Made by a program: the position numbers and the translations under genes. Positions 53,882-62,900 of a stretch of 64,000 nt of DNA are shown in pieces. Below the pieces are notes generated by a model. It was given only the letters and a program-made list of their open reading frames with translations, did no database searches and was not told the origin of the DNA. Numbering within the stretch: position 1 is the stretch's first letter; each line of letters opens with the position of its first letter. This DNA comes from Tahibacter soli (GTDB lineage: Bacteria > Pseudomonadota > Gammaproteobacteria > Xanthomonadales > Rhodanobacteraceae), in NCBI RefSeq assembly GCF_025717065.2, contig NZ_JAOVZO020000019.1, positions 408,086 through 472,085 of the forward strand, written 5' to 3'.

Positions 53882-54630
53882 GCGCGCCGGCGATCAACGC
53901 GATCCTGACGCTCGAGGCGGTCGAGAAGACGTTCCATGTCGCCGGCGAGCCGGTGCACGCGCTGCGCGGCGTCGATCTCGAGGTGACGCGCGGCGAATAC
54001 GCCGCGATCATCGGTCCGTCGGGCTCGGGCAAATCGACGCTGATGAACGTGCTCGGCTGCCTCGAACGGCCGAGCGCCGGCCGCTACGCGATCGACGGCG
54101 TCGATGCCGCGGCGCTCGACGACGACGCGCTCGCCGACCTGCGCAATCGCCGCATCGGTTTCGTGTTCCAGGATTTTCACCTGCTGCCGCGCGCCAGCGC
54201 GCTCGACAACGTCATGCTGCCGCTCTTGTATCGCGGCGGTTCGCGCCGCGCGCACCGCGAGAGCGCGCAGACGGCGCTCGCCGACGTCGGCTTGGCCGAC
54301 CGTGAAAGCCACCTGCCGATGCAGCTCTCCGGCGGCCAGCGCCAGCGCGTCGCGATCGCGCGCGCGCTCGTCGGCAATCCGGCGATCCTGCTCGCCGACG
54401 AACCGACCGGCAATCTCGACGCCGCGACCGCGCGCGACATTATGGATCTATTCGACCGCCTGAACGTGCGCGGCCACACGATCGTGCTCGTCACGCACGA
54501 CGCGTCGATCGCGCGGCGCTGCCGGCGCACGATCCGGCTCGCCGACGGGCGCGTCGTCGACGACGCGCCGTCGACCGAAGCCGCGTTGCGCGACGCAGGC
54601 TCGCTGCAGATCGCGGGCCGCGCATGCTGA
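53878..54630 (+). CDS. MacB/LolD-type ABC ATPase
   Basis: 250 residues. Walker A G-P-S-G-S-G-K-S-T, Q-loop F-Q-D-F, signature L-S-G-G-Q-R-Q-R, Walker B I-L-L-A-D-E-P-T-G-N-L-D and H-loop V-T-H-D. This is the MacB/LolD subfamily (GxxN-L-D after Walker B). These mechanotransmitting ABC systems extrude peptides, siderophores or lipoproteins from the periplasm. The gene overlaps the adaptor (ATGA at 53878) and, by 7 bases, the permease that follows. Confidence 0.92.
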   Translation: MSAPAINAILTLEAVEKTFHVAGEPVHALRGVDLEVTRGEYAAIIGPSGSGKSTLMNVLGCLERPSAGRYAIDGVDAAALDDDALADLRNRRIGFVFQDFHLLPRASALDNVMLPLLYRGGSRRAHRESAQTALADVGLADRESHLPMQLSGGQRQRVAIARALVGNPAILLADEPTGNLDAATARDIMDLFDRLNVRGHTIVLVTHDASIARRCRRTIRLADGRVVDDAPSTEAALRDAGSLQIAGRAC

Positions 54631-55853
54631 GCTTCGCCGAAACGCTGCGCAGCGCCGCGGCGAGCATCCGCGGCCACGGCCTGCGCAGCGGACTGACCGC
54701 GCTCGGGCTCGTCGTCGGCGTCGCGTCGGTGATCGCGGTCGTCGCGATCGTGCAAGGCCTCTCGCACCGCATCAAGGAAGGCTTCGCGGGGCTCGGCGCG
54801 AACAGCCTCACGGTGAAGTCGTACACGCGTTTCGAAGACAAGCTGCAGGGCCGGGAAAACCGCATCGGCACGGCCGATCTCGACGAACTCGTGCTGCGCC
54901 TCGACGGCGTGCGCGACGTCTCGCCGGTATTGCCGGTGTTCGGACCGTTCGGCGCCGAGGTGCGGCTCGCCGGCAAGACCGCGCACACGCGCGTGTTCGC
55001 CACGACGCCGGTATACCAGTACACACGGCAAAACTTTCCGGCGCAGGGCCGCTTCATCACCGAAGCCGACGAAAAGCACCGGCGCCGCGTGGCCGTGGTC
55101 GGCGCCAAACTGCTCGACGACCTCGACGCGACCGCCGCGCCGATCGGCAAATTCGTCGAGATCGGCGGCGAGTGGTTCAAGATCGTCGGCGTCATGGAAG
55201 AACGCGGCGAACTGTTCGGCATCAGCCAGGACGACTTCGTGCTGATGCCGTTCGCGACGGGCCTTGCGCTTCTGCCCGACCAGGTCGAACCCGACATCGG
55301 CATCACGTTCAACGTCGAGGACGTCGAGAAGCTCGACGAAGTGCGCGACCGCGCCACGACGCTGCTGCGCCGCAAGCACGGCATCAAGGCGGGACGCGAG
55401 AACGACTTCAAGGTCGAGACGGCCGAGCAGCTGACCGATTCGTTCGCGAGCCTGTTCGACACCGTGACGTTCGTGTTCGCCGCGATCGTCGGCATCTCGA
55501 TGCTCGTCGGCGGCATCGGCGTCATGAACATGATGCTGGTGTCGGTCACCGAGCGCACGCGCGAGATCGGTATCCGCAAGGCGCTCGGCGCGAAGAAGCG
55601 CGACATCCTCGCGCAGTTCCTGATCGAAGCGGTGCTGCTCACGACGATCGGCGGCGCGATCGGCATCGGCGTCGGCTACGCGCTCGGCTACGGCGCGGCG
55701 CAGCTGATCCCGTCGTTTCCGCCGGCCGTGCTGCCGTGGTGGGCGACCGTCGCGGCGTTCGGCTTCTCGGCCGGCGTCGGCATCGCATTCGGCATCGCGC
55801 CGGCCGCGCGCGCCGCGGCGCTCGATCCGATGGCCGCGCTGCGCAACGAGTAG
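54624..55853 (+). CDS. MacB-type FtsX-domain ABC permease
   Basis: 409 residues. First helix about 25-45, a MacB periplasmic core domain (about 50-240) and a C-terminal FtsX bundle of three helices (about 285-400) with M-L-V-G-G-I-G-V-M-N-M-M-L-V-S-V-T-E-R-T and R-E-I-G-I-R-K-A-L-G-A. This is the classic half-permease of MacB; the ATPase is a separate polypeptide here. With the adaptor it should form a periplasm-to-outside pump. Last gene of the coupled cluster; the following regulator starts 41 bases later. Confidence 0.92.
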   Translation: MLSFAETLRSAAASIRGHGLRSGLTALGLVVGVASVIAVVAIVQGLSHRIKEGFAGLGANSLTVKSYTRFEDKLQGRENRIGTADLDELVLRLDGVRDVSPVLPVFGPFGAEVRLAGKTAHTRVFATTPVYQYTRQNFPAQGRFITEADEKHRRRVAVVGAKLLDDLDATAAPIGKFVEIGGEWFKIVGVMEERGELFGISQDDFVLMPFATGLALLPDQVEPDIGITFNVEDVEKLDEVRDRATTLLRRKHGIKAGRENDFKVETAEQLTDSFASLFDTVTFVFAAIVGISMLVGGIGVMNMMLVSVTERTREIGIRKALGAKKRDILAQFLIEAVLLTTIGGAIGIGVGYALGYGAAQLIPSFPPAVLPWWATVAAFGFSAGVGIAFGIAPAARAAALDPMAALRNE

Positions 55854-55894
55854 CCGAATAGACCGCATGCGCGCGCGTCGCTACGCTTGCGGCG

Positions 55895-58186
55895 ATGAGC
55901 ACGTCCTTCCGCTTCGGCGACTTCCGACTCGATCCCGCCGCGCGCGAACTGTGGCGCGGCGCCGAGCGCATCAACCTGCCGCCGAAGTCGTTCGAATGCC
56001 TCGCCTATCTCGTGGAGCATCGCGAGCGCGCGGTCGGACGCGACGAGCTGATCTCGGCCGTGTGGGGCCGCGCCGACGTCAACGACGCGCTGCTCGCGCA
56101 AACGCTGCTGCGCGCACGCCGCGCGGTCGGCGACACCGGCAGCGGACAGACCGCGATCCGCACCGTGCCGCGCTTCGGCTATCGCTTCGTCGCGGTGGTC
56201 GACCGCGACGAGGCGCAGCCCGTCGCGACGCCGATCGCCGCCTCCGCCACCGTCGAACAGGCACCGGCGGCCGCGGCGCGGCGGCGTGCGAACCGCGGCG
56301 CGATCGGCGCCGTCGTCGGTGCAATCGTCGTCGCAGCGCTCGTCGCGCTCATGGCCTGGAATCGCGTGCCGGCACCGACCGCGAACGCCGCCGATCTCGC
56401 GGTCGTGCTGCCGGTCGAGATCGACGAAAGCTCGTCCGACGCGGCGTGGATACGGCTGGGCGTCATGGACTACGTCGCGTCGCGCCTGCGCGCCGACGGC
56501 AAGCTCACGGTGCTGCCGAGCGAACGCGTCGTCGCGTTCGGGCTCGACCCGCACGCCGACGCGACGCAGCAATCCGCACAACGCGACAAAATTCTTCGCA
56601 CCACCGGGGCGACGATCGTCGTGCGACCGCGCGCGCAGGCGACGACGCAGGGCTGGCGGCTGGACCTCGCGTGGTACGCCGGCTCGCGCCGCGAAGACGC
56701 GAGCGGCGAAGGCGCGACCGCGCTCGCGGCCGCCACGCGCGCGACCGACGCGCTGCTCGCACGCATCGGCCGGCGCGAGACGACAGCGCCCGCCGCGGCG
56801 CCGACGCTGGCGGCCGAGCTCGCGCAGCGCATCGACGCGGCGATGCTCGCCGGCGACCTCGCCGCCGCGCGCGCCGCGCTCGACGCCGCGCCGGCCGCGC
56901 TGCGCGCCGATCCCGACGTCGCGGTGCGCCTTGCGCAGATCGACTTTCGCGCCGGCCGCATCGACGATGCCGAACGCGCGTTCGCGGCGCTGCGCGACCG
57001 GCTGGTCGACCTGCCGACCACCGTGCAGGCGCAAGCGTTGATGGGACTCGGCGCCGTCGCCGTGCGGCGCAACGACTTCCCCGCGGCCGAGCGGCGCTAC
57101 GCCGAAGCGCTCGCCGCGCTCGGCCCGAGCGCCGACGCCGAACTCGCCGGCAACGGCTACACCGGCCGCGGCGTCGCGCGCGCCGCGCTCGGCCGCTACG
57201 ACGAGGCGCTGGCCGACTTCGGCCGGGCGCGCGTCGCGCTCGAACGCGCCGGCGACCTGCCGGGCGCCGCGAGCGTCGACACGAACCGCGGCCTGCTCGA
57301 AAGCAGCCGCCGCCGCTGGAGCGAGGCGGTACAGGCGTTCAGCCGCGCGATCGCCGTGTTCGAGCGCTACGACGTGCGCGACAACCTCGCCGCGAGCCTG
57401 CACGCCAAGACGCTCGCGGAACTCGCACTGCTCGATCTCGACGCCGCGCTCGCCGACTCCGCCCGCGCGTGGCGGATCGCGGCGGATCTGGAAAACCCCG
57501 TGCTCGTCGACGCGATCCGTCACTCGCGCATCCGCGCGCTGCTCGCAACGGGTCAACTCGTCGCGGCCGCGTCGCTGCTCGACGGCGAAGCGAATGTCGA
57601 ACACGCGCAGCCGTCCGAACCGCGCGAACTGCGCGTGCGGCTGTCGCTCGCACGCGGCGATGCGGCGACGGCGCTGACCCAGGCGCAGTCGCTCGCGCGC
57701 GACCATCCCGGTGCCGACGCGCAGCTGCTGCTCGCGATCGCGGCGATGGCGGCAGGCGAGACAACCGACAAACCGGCGGACGAGCCTGCGCCGGACGACC
57801 CCATGTCGGACGACCCCGCGACAGAAGCCCGCAACGCACCGACGCTCGCACTCGCGCGCGCCGTCCGCACGCAAGGACGCGGCAACGCGGAAGCGACGCT
57901 AGCGGCGTACGCGCAGGCGCTCGCGGCGGCCGACCGCGACGGCACGCCGGATGTCGTCGTCGATGCCTCGCGGTTCTACCTACCGCAACTCATCGCGCGA
58001 CGCGAACTCGACCGCGCGAGCGCGATCGCTGGCGCGATCGCGCCCTACGCCGAACGCGACTTCCGCGCCGCTCGGGCGCTCGCGCAGCTGTACCGCGCAC
58101 TCGACGACCAGGCGCTGCTGGCGCAGGCGAATGCTCGGGTGAAAGCGCTGGCCGGAGAGCGGGATGTGGACAAGGCGGTTTATTAA
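55895..58186 (+). CDS. Membrane-bound winged-helix regulator with TPR periplasmic domain, copy 2
   Basis: 763 residues, the same architecture as the gene at 23659-26028. The OmpR-type winged helix (about 1-105) has F-R-F-G-D-F-R-L-D-P, D-E-L-I-S-A-V-W-G and V-P-R-F-G-Y-R-F. A membrane helix lies at about 135-155, then the module A-W-I-R-L-G-V-M-D-Y-V-A-S-R-L, then TPR-rich helices to the end. Both copies share that A-W-I-R-L-G module after the membrane helix. It lies 41 bases after the MacB-type permease on the same strand and may be the regulator of the export cluster. Start at the ATG 55895, which aligns with copy 1. Confidence 0.85.
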   Translation: MSTSFRFGDFRLDPAARELWRGAERINLPPKSFECLAYLVEHRERAVGRDELISAVWGRADVNDALLAQTLLRARRAVGDTGSGQTAIRTVPRFGYRFVAVVDRDEAQPVATPIAASATVEQAPAAAARRRANRGAIGAVVGAIVVAALVALMAWNRVPAPTANAADLAVVLPVEIDESSSDAAWIRLGVMDYVASRLRADGKLTVLPSERVVAFGLDPHADATQQSAQRDKILRTTGATIVVRPRAQATTQGWRLDLAWYAGSRREDASGEGATALAAATRATDALLARIGRRETTAPAAAPTLAAELAQRIDAAMLAGDLAAARAALDAAPAALRADPDVAVRLAQIDFRAGRIDDAERAFAALRDRLVDLPTTVQAQALMGLGAVAVRRNDFPAAERRYAEALAALGPSADAELAGNGYTGRGVARAALGRYDEALADFGRARVALERAGDLPGAASVDTNRGLLESSRRRWSEAVQAFSRAIAVFERYDVRDNLAASLHAKTLAELALLDLDAALADSARAWRIAADLENPVLVDAIRHSRIRALLATGQLVAAASLLDGEANVEHAQPSEPRELRVRLSLARGDAATALTQAQSLARDHPGADAQLLLAIAAMAAGETTDKPADEPAPDDPMSDDPATEARNAPTLALARAVRTQGRGNAEATLAAYAQALAAADRDGTPDVVVDASRFYLPQLIARRELDRASAIAGAIAPYAERDFRAARALAQLYRALDDQALLAQANARVKALAGERDVDKAVY

Positions 58187-58295
58187 GCGACGCGCGACTC
58201 AGCGGCGCACGTAGTCGGCGAAATAGTGTCGGTGTCGCTGCCTGAGGTTCAGGCGACAGCAGTCTTGACGCGCGCTACATCGTCGGCGGCGAGCA

Positions 58296-58784
58296 TCACT
58301 TGCAGTCGAAATCAACAACATTGACTTCTGCACGGCGATTCTGCTGCCTCCCGTCCTCGGCCCTATTATCGTCAATGAACACCTCACGGCCGCGGCCACG
58401 CGGCGCCTCAAGGCATCGCGGCGAAACGCCATGGTCGATCAACCAGCGATGGACCAATGTAGCCCTGCGCGTCGACAGATCGTAGCAAGCTTGATCGGCG
58501 CACTCGCGATCATCGGTGAAACCGATGACTTCCATTCTGAACACCGGATTTTGTTTTAGCGCATCCGAGTCGTATTGCAAAGGGCGAAGCTGTTCGGACG
58601 CCGGCGACTGAAGTGACTCTTCCAAAGGCTCACCCGGATCGGGCGAACCGCTTCTGAATTTTACGCCTCTGAACTCAAAAGACGCGTTGAATGATTCGGC
58701 AATTGGCTTTTTTTGAGGGGCGCAGCCCACGACAAATTCGCAGGTTGCAAGAGTCACGACTAGAGCGAATAGGGCTTTCTTCAT
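58296..58784 (-). CDS. OmpA-like peptidoglycan-associated lipoprotein
   Basis: 162 residues. Signal with lipobox V-V-G-C21. The C-terminal half (about 85-160) is an OmpA/MotB-type domain: M-E-V-I-G-F-T-D-D, then D-L-S-T-R-R-A-T-L-V-H-R-W-L-I-D-H-G-V and a final N-R-R-A-E-V. Such domains bind diaminopimelate in peptidoglycan. The D-D-R-E-C-A-D...C insert suggests a disulfide. GGAGG precedes the ATG at 58784. It stands at the edge of the low-GC Rhs island and could belong to it or to the flanking backbone. In some Rhs loci an OmpA-like lipoprotein is part of the delivery apparatus, but that link is not shown here. Confidence 0.8.
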   Translation of the reverse strand: MKKALFALVVTLATCEFVVGCAPQKKPIAESFNASFEFRGVKFRSGSPDPGEPLEESLQSPASEQLRPLQYDSDALKQNPVFRMEVIGFTDDRECADQACYDLSTRRATLVHRWLIDHGVSPRCLEAPRGRGREVFIDDNRAEDGRQQNRRAEVNVVDFDCK

Positions 58785-58904
58785 GGTGACCCTCCGGGCC
58801 CACAACTCCCAACCGTGCTCTGCCCACACGCAACAATGACCGAAGTCTCTGCTTGCTTCTCGGTCTGGTCCAAAGCTCCGTGCAAATTTTGACAGAAACG
58901 TCCT

Positions 58905-59258
58905 TCACTCTACTGATTTGACATAAACGCCCCAAAGCCGCCTCACAGGCGCAACGATGAACTCTTTCCGCCCGCCCTTGCTCACGGTGTATCCCCGATA
59001 GATCGCAACTTCGTCCTTTGCATGATCCAGCACTTCCAATTGACGGCTGAGCCAATTGACGATGTCGCCACCAGCGGCTTCGGCGACTCTCAACCGTTTC
59101 GTGATTATCCATCGCGCCTTGTTCACATCTTTCTCTTGCCAAAACGAGTAACCGTCACCTTCGATCTCGATGGCTCTCGGGTCGCACGACAACATCGCGC
59201 CCCTTAAATTTTCCGGCAGTTCCAGCTCGATCAGTTTTATTGCGTCGATTAGCCTCAT
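58905..59258 (-). CDS. Putative immunity protein for the orphan Rhs tip (117 residues)
   Basis: 117 residues, no signal. Helical start R-L-I-D-A-I-K-L-I-E-L-E-L-P, then mixed alpha/beta with a basic stretch and the end F-I-V-A-P-V-R-R-L-W-G-V-Y-V-K-S-V-E. No family is recognised. Its position directly downstream of an Rhs-type toxin tip (59155-59637) and its low GC fit an immunity gene. Its 5' end overlaps the open frame of that tip by about 100 bases in another frame. The ATG at 59258 is the best start; the frame to 59360 lacks features. Confidence 0.5.
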   Translation of the reverse strand: MRLIDAIKLIELELPENLRGAMLSCDPRAIEIEGDGYSFWQEKDVNKARWIITKRLRVAEAAGGDIVNWLSRQLEVLDHAKDEVAIYRGYTVSKGGRKEFIVAPVRRLWGVYVKSVE

Positions 59259-59637
59259 CGAATGCGCTCCACATCGCTGTGTATATCCCCAATTGTCGAA
59301 ACTTCCTTTTCCCAGGGGAAATTGCTCCACTCGGAAACATCGCATGCGCGGTCGGATCATTGTAGCCGCCCTTGGGACTAATCAAGCCGGTGGACCCGAC
59401 GGTAGGAAATTTCGAGTAATGCGAATCTTTTTGGCATATGGTTCTGTAGACGTCATTTGCCGTATCTCCGGTCGCATCCGCCGCTTTCCCGGCGGACTTC
59501 GAAAAACGCGACATCATTTTCGACAACACGTCGACTGCTTTACCACCTCCTGGCATGACATCGATTGCCGCCATAGCCCACGAAAATGCTCCACAGCCAC
59601 TCGCGACACATCCCGCTGCAGCCGAGTCTGGTATCAA
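59155..59637 (-). pseudogene. Orphan Rhs C-terminal toxin module without the Rhs body
   Basis: The frame opens right after an in-frame stop (TAG at about 59653-59655). It begins S-A-A-A-G-C-V-A-S-G-C-G-A-F-S-W-A-M-A-A-I-D-V-M-P-G-G-G-K, the kind of linker found at the junction between an Rhs core and its variable tip. There is no proper start codon (only TTG) or ribosome site, which marks it as a displaced tip. The following ~100 residues (C-Q-K-D-S-H-Y-S-K-F, then G-Y-N-D-P-T-A-H-A-M-F) are a variable domain I cannot name. Orphan tips behind an active Rhs gene are known to act as a reservoir for toxin switching by recombination. The last ~35 residues overlap the next gene and may not be genuine. 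Confidence 0.6.
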
Positions 59638-59671
59638 GTCCGCAACGACTTGCTAAGGACCTGAAAGCGAC

Positions 59672-59950
59672 TCATTTTGCAACCCTCGTCAATCGAGCGC
59701 GGTTATATTCCGCGGAGATTACTCCTCCGGAATCATCGTCGTAGAAGATGATAAAAACGTAGTCTTTGCCACTTTGCGGGGAGTCCAGCCACGCGGCAAA
59801 AATTGAATTCGGCATCGATCCGATATTGATCTCAAGCCTCTCCAACGCAGGGGCTACCTTGCTCCAATCTCCACGCACCTGTTGGAACAAATGCACGACG
59901 TACCGCTCGAATTCCCTTTTTTCCAGAAGTTGCGCACAAGCTTCGAGCAT
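59672..59950 (-). CDS. Putative immunity protein for the Rhs toxin (92 residues)
   Basis: 92 residues. Helical N-terminus (L-E-A-C-A-Q-L-L-E-K-R-E-F-E-R-Y-V-V-H-L-F-Q-Q-V), then a beta-rich acidic half with D-Y-V-F-I-I-F-Y-D-D-D-S-G-G. It begins 8 bases after the Rhs stop and has a GAGG ribosome site 6 bases before the ATG at 59950. An alternative ATG at 59962 overlaps the Rhs stop. The position, small size, acidic nature and low GC are those of cognate immunity proteins. It should bind and block the toxin domain at the end of the Rhs protein. No family recognised. Confidence 0.65.
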   Translation of the reverse strand: MLEACAQLLEKREFERYVVHLFQQVRGDWSKVAPALERLEINIGSMPNSIFAAWLDSPQSGKDYVFIIFYDDDSGGVISAEYNRARLTRVAK

Positions 59951-59958
59951 GTCACACC

Positions 59959-62900
59959 TCATTTCACAAAAGACTTTATATACTGTACCTGCTGCTCGGT
60001 CGCTCGAACTCTCTCGCCGCTCTTCAATAGGTTCAGATGGCTGGAGTTGGGCCTGCCATTCATTGTCGTCACGTGCTCCCCATTCGCTTCCAAGATGTGT
60101 TCACGACCTCCAGGGCCTCGTACGACAAAACGACCATCCGACTGAACGTATACATCGGCAGCGCGCGCATTTTGGATGTCGTTCGTAACCTTTCCCGTCA
60201 TCCTTCCTTCACTATGCCGTTGTACAGCATGATCGGATTTGGTGATTTTCTTGTCGTCCTTCTTTGGCCCATCCGGAGGCGGCGCACCTGCGCCGCTTGC
60301 GCTCACGACTTGTTCCGGCGCCTTTTTCTCAGGAGGATCGTCGGAGCCTCCGCCTGCCTGCGCCATCGGCATGGCGGGATAGATGGCATTGACGAGTACG
60401 AAGCCGCCTTGCCCCATGCTGAACCGGCTATTGACTCCGTAAACAAAGGCCGCAACGGCACCTGCAACGGCCCCGGCACAGACCGTACTCGCCGCGCATG
60501 CCTGAGCAAGAGCCCAAGGGTTTCTTCCGTCCGGGTCAATGTTGCTGTATGGACTATTTCTCGCGTACCAGTATCTATTGAAGCTTCCGATACTTACATC
60601 GACCGGATCAACCGCCAGAAACCTCCCCGCATACGGATCGTAATACCGCGCCTGCATGTAGGAGAGCCCCGTCTCCGCGTCCGCGACATGCCCCGTGTAC
60701 CCCGGCGCCGACTGCGGCGTCGGTCCCCATCCGTACGGCAGATAGTTCTCGCGCGCCGACGGCGTGCCGTTCGCATCGGTCGTGCGTACCGGCGAACCGA
60801 GGCCGTCCGTGTGGATGTAGCGACGCCCCGCCGTGCCGTCTTCGGCGATCAGATGCCGGCCGAGGTAGACGTAGCGCTTCGTGCCGCCGCCGCTCGGCGG
60901 ATAGTTCGCGTCGCCTTGCTGGAAGCCGTTCCTGAAGATCCCGTCATTCGTTACCGGCGCGCTCTGGTACAGCAACTGACCGGCCTGGCTGTACACCTGC
61001 ACCGTCGTCGCGCCGTTCTTCGTGACCGTCGTGCGTCGACCGTGCCCGTCGTAGCGGTAGCTCGCGACGTTCGGCCCGATCGCCTTGACGCGGTCGGCCA
61101 GATCGATTGCGAACGTCTGCGCGTTGCGCTGCGTCACGCGTCCGCGCGCGTCGGTGACGTACGCGATGACGTTCGTCGCGCCGGCCGCGATGCGTTCCAG
61201 GCGCTGCGTCGTCGCGTGGTAGTGGTGCGTCCAGTTCAGTCCCGGCGCGGCCGTCGTGCGCAGATTGTCGAGCGGGTCGTAGCCGAACGTGTGCGCGCCG
61301 TTCCACAACGCGGCATTCGTCGCGCTCGTCAGCCGGTCGAGATCGTCGTACGTCATCGTTCGCGTGAACGTGCCGCCGAGGCCGTCGGCGATGCCTGTGA
61401 CATTCGCGTTCTCGTCGAACGTATAGGCGTCGTTGAGCACACCGGTATCGGTGCTGTTGCTCGGCAATCCGCGCACGTTCTGCCGCGTCGTATGTGCGAT
61501 GTTGTTGCCGTAGCGGAAGCTCGCCAGCGCGCCGTTCGGGTGCGTGGCGATCTGCGTCGCATAGTTGCCGACCTGCGTCGCTTCGCCCAGCGCGTTCGGT
61601 GCGTAGCTCACGGTCGTGCCGTCGGGATAGCGCAGGCTCGCGGCATGCCCGTTCGCCGTGTACGTGTAGTCGATGGAATAGTTCACGCCGCCCAGCGCCA
61701 GCGTTTCGTTCGTCGACAGGCGCCGGCGGTTGTACGTCGTCGTCCACGTGCTGTTGTCCGACGCGATCGTTTCGAGCAGGCCGTCGGCCGTATACGCGCG
61801 CGTGATCGGCAGCGTCGCGCCGTCGGCGTAGGTCGTCGCCGTCAGGCGGTTGACGGCATCGTACGTGTACGTCGCCTTCTGGTTCGCCGCCACGCCGCCC
61901 TGTTCGCAGCTCGACGTGCTCGCGAGGTTCTGCCCGGTCGCCGTCCATTCGACCAGATTGGCGCCGTTGTACGCCTGCACCGTCGCGCCGCTTTCCGGTT
62001 CGATCGTCTTGCACAGGCGTTGCTGCGGGTCGTAGACGTAGCGCCGAACCGCGCTGATCGCATTGCCCTGGTAGGTGCCGCTGCGCGTCATCGTCAGCGG
62101 CTTGCCGAACCCGTCGCGCACGATCGTCGTAACGGCCGTTTCCGGCGCGCTGATCACGAGCGGCGCCGATTCGTCCGGTTCGTCGAACGCCTGGAACGTC
62201 GTCGTCGCGATCTTGCCGCGCGCGTTCGTCGTGCGTTTCGTGTAGCCGTCGAGCCAGCGCACCGAGGTGGTCAACGTACCGGCGCCTTCCCAGCTCGCCG
62301 CGGTGTCGGTCAGCCGGCCGATTGCGTCGTACGTCATCGCCGTGCCGGCCGGCAGCGGGTTGACCAGCACCGACGCGATCGTTCGCTGCGGATACGACGC
62401 GTAGGTTTCGCGGCCGCCGCTGTCGAAGCGGCGCAGCGTCATGCGCTGCGTGCCGTCGACGTCGGCGGTATCGACGGTGCGTGTCAGCACCGGCCGCCAT
62501 AACGCATCGAGGATATTCTCGGTCAGCGCCGTGCCGGTGCCGACCGTCTGCTTCCAGTGCCCGACCGGCAAGCCGTATTCGGGGCCGGCCGGGGCGAACG
62601 TCAGGCGTGTATCGTTCCACTCGGGCACGTCGCCGTCGGGATAATCGATGCGCTTGAGCCGGCCGAGCGGGTCGTACTCGTAACGCGTCGTGAAATTCGC
62701 CGGATTCGTCAGCGCGATGATTTCGCCGTAGTCGTTCACGTCGGCCGCGATCGTGCGCGTATCGGCCAGCGTCACCGATCGCGCGATGCCGCGGTGATAG
62801 TCCGTGTACGTCGTCGTGTGGTTCGCGCCGTCGGTCTGCGTCCACAGCAGGCCGTTCGGGTGATACCTCATCGTCGTGACCGGCCGGCCGAACCGGCGCG

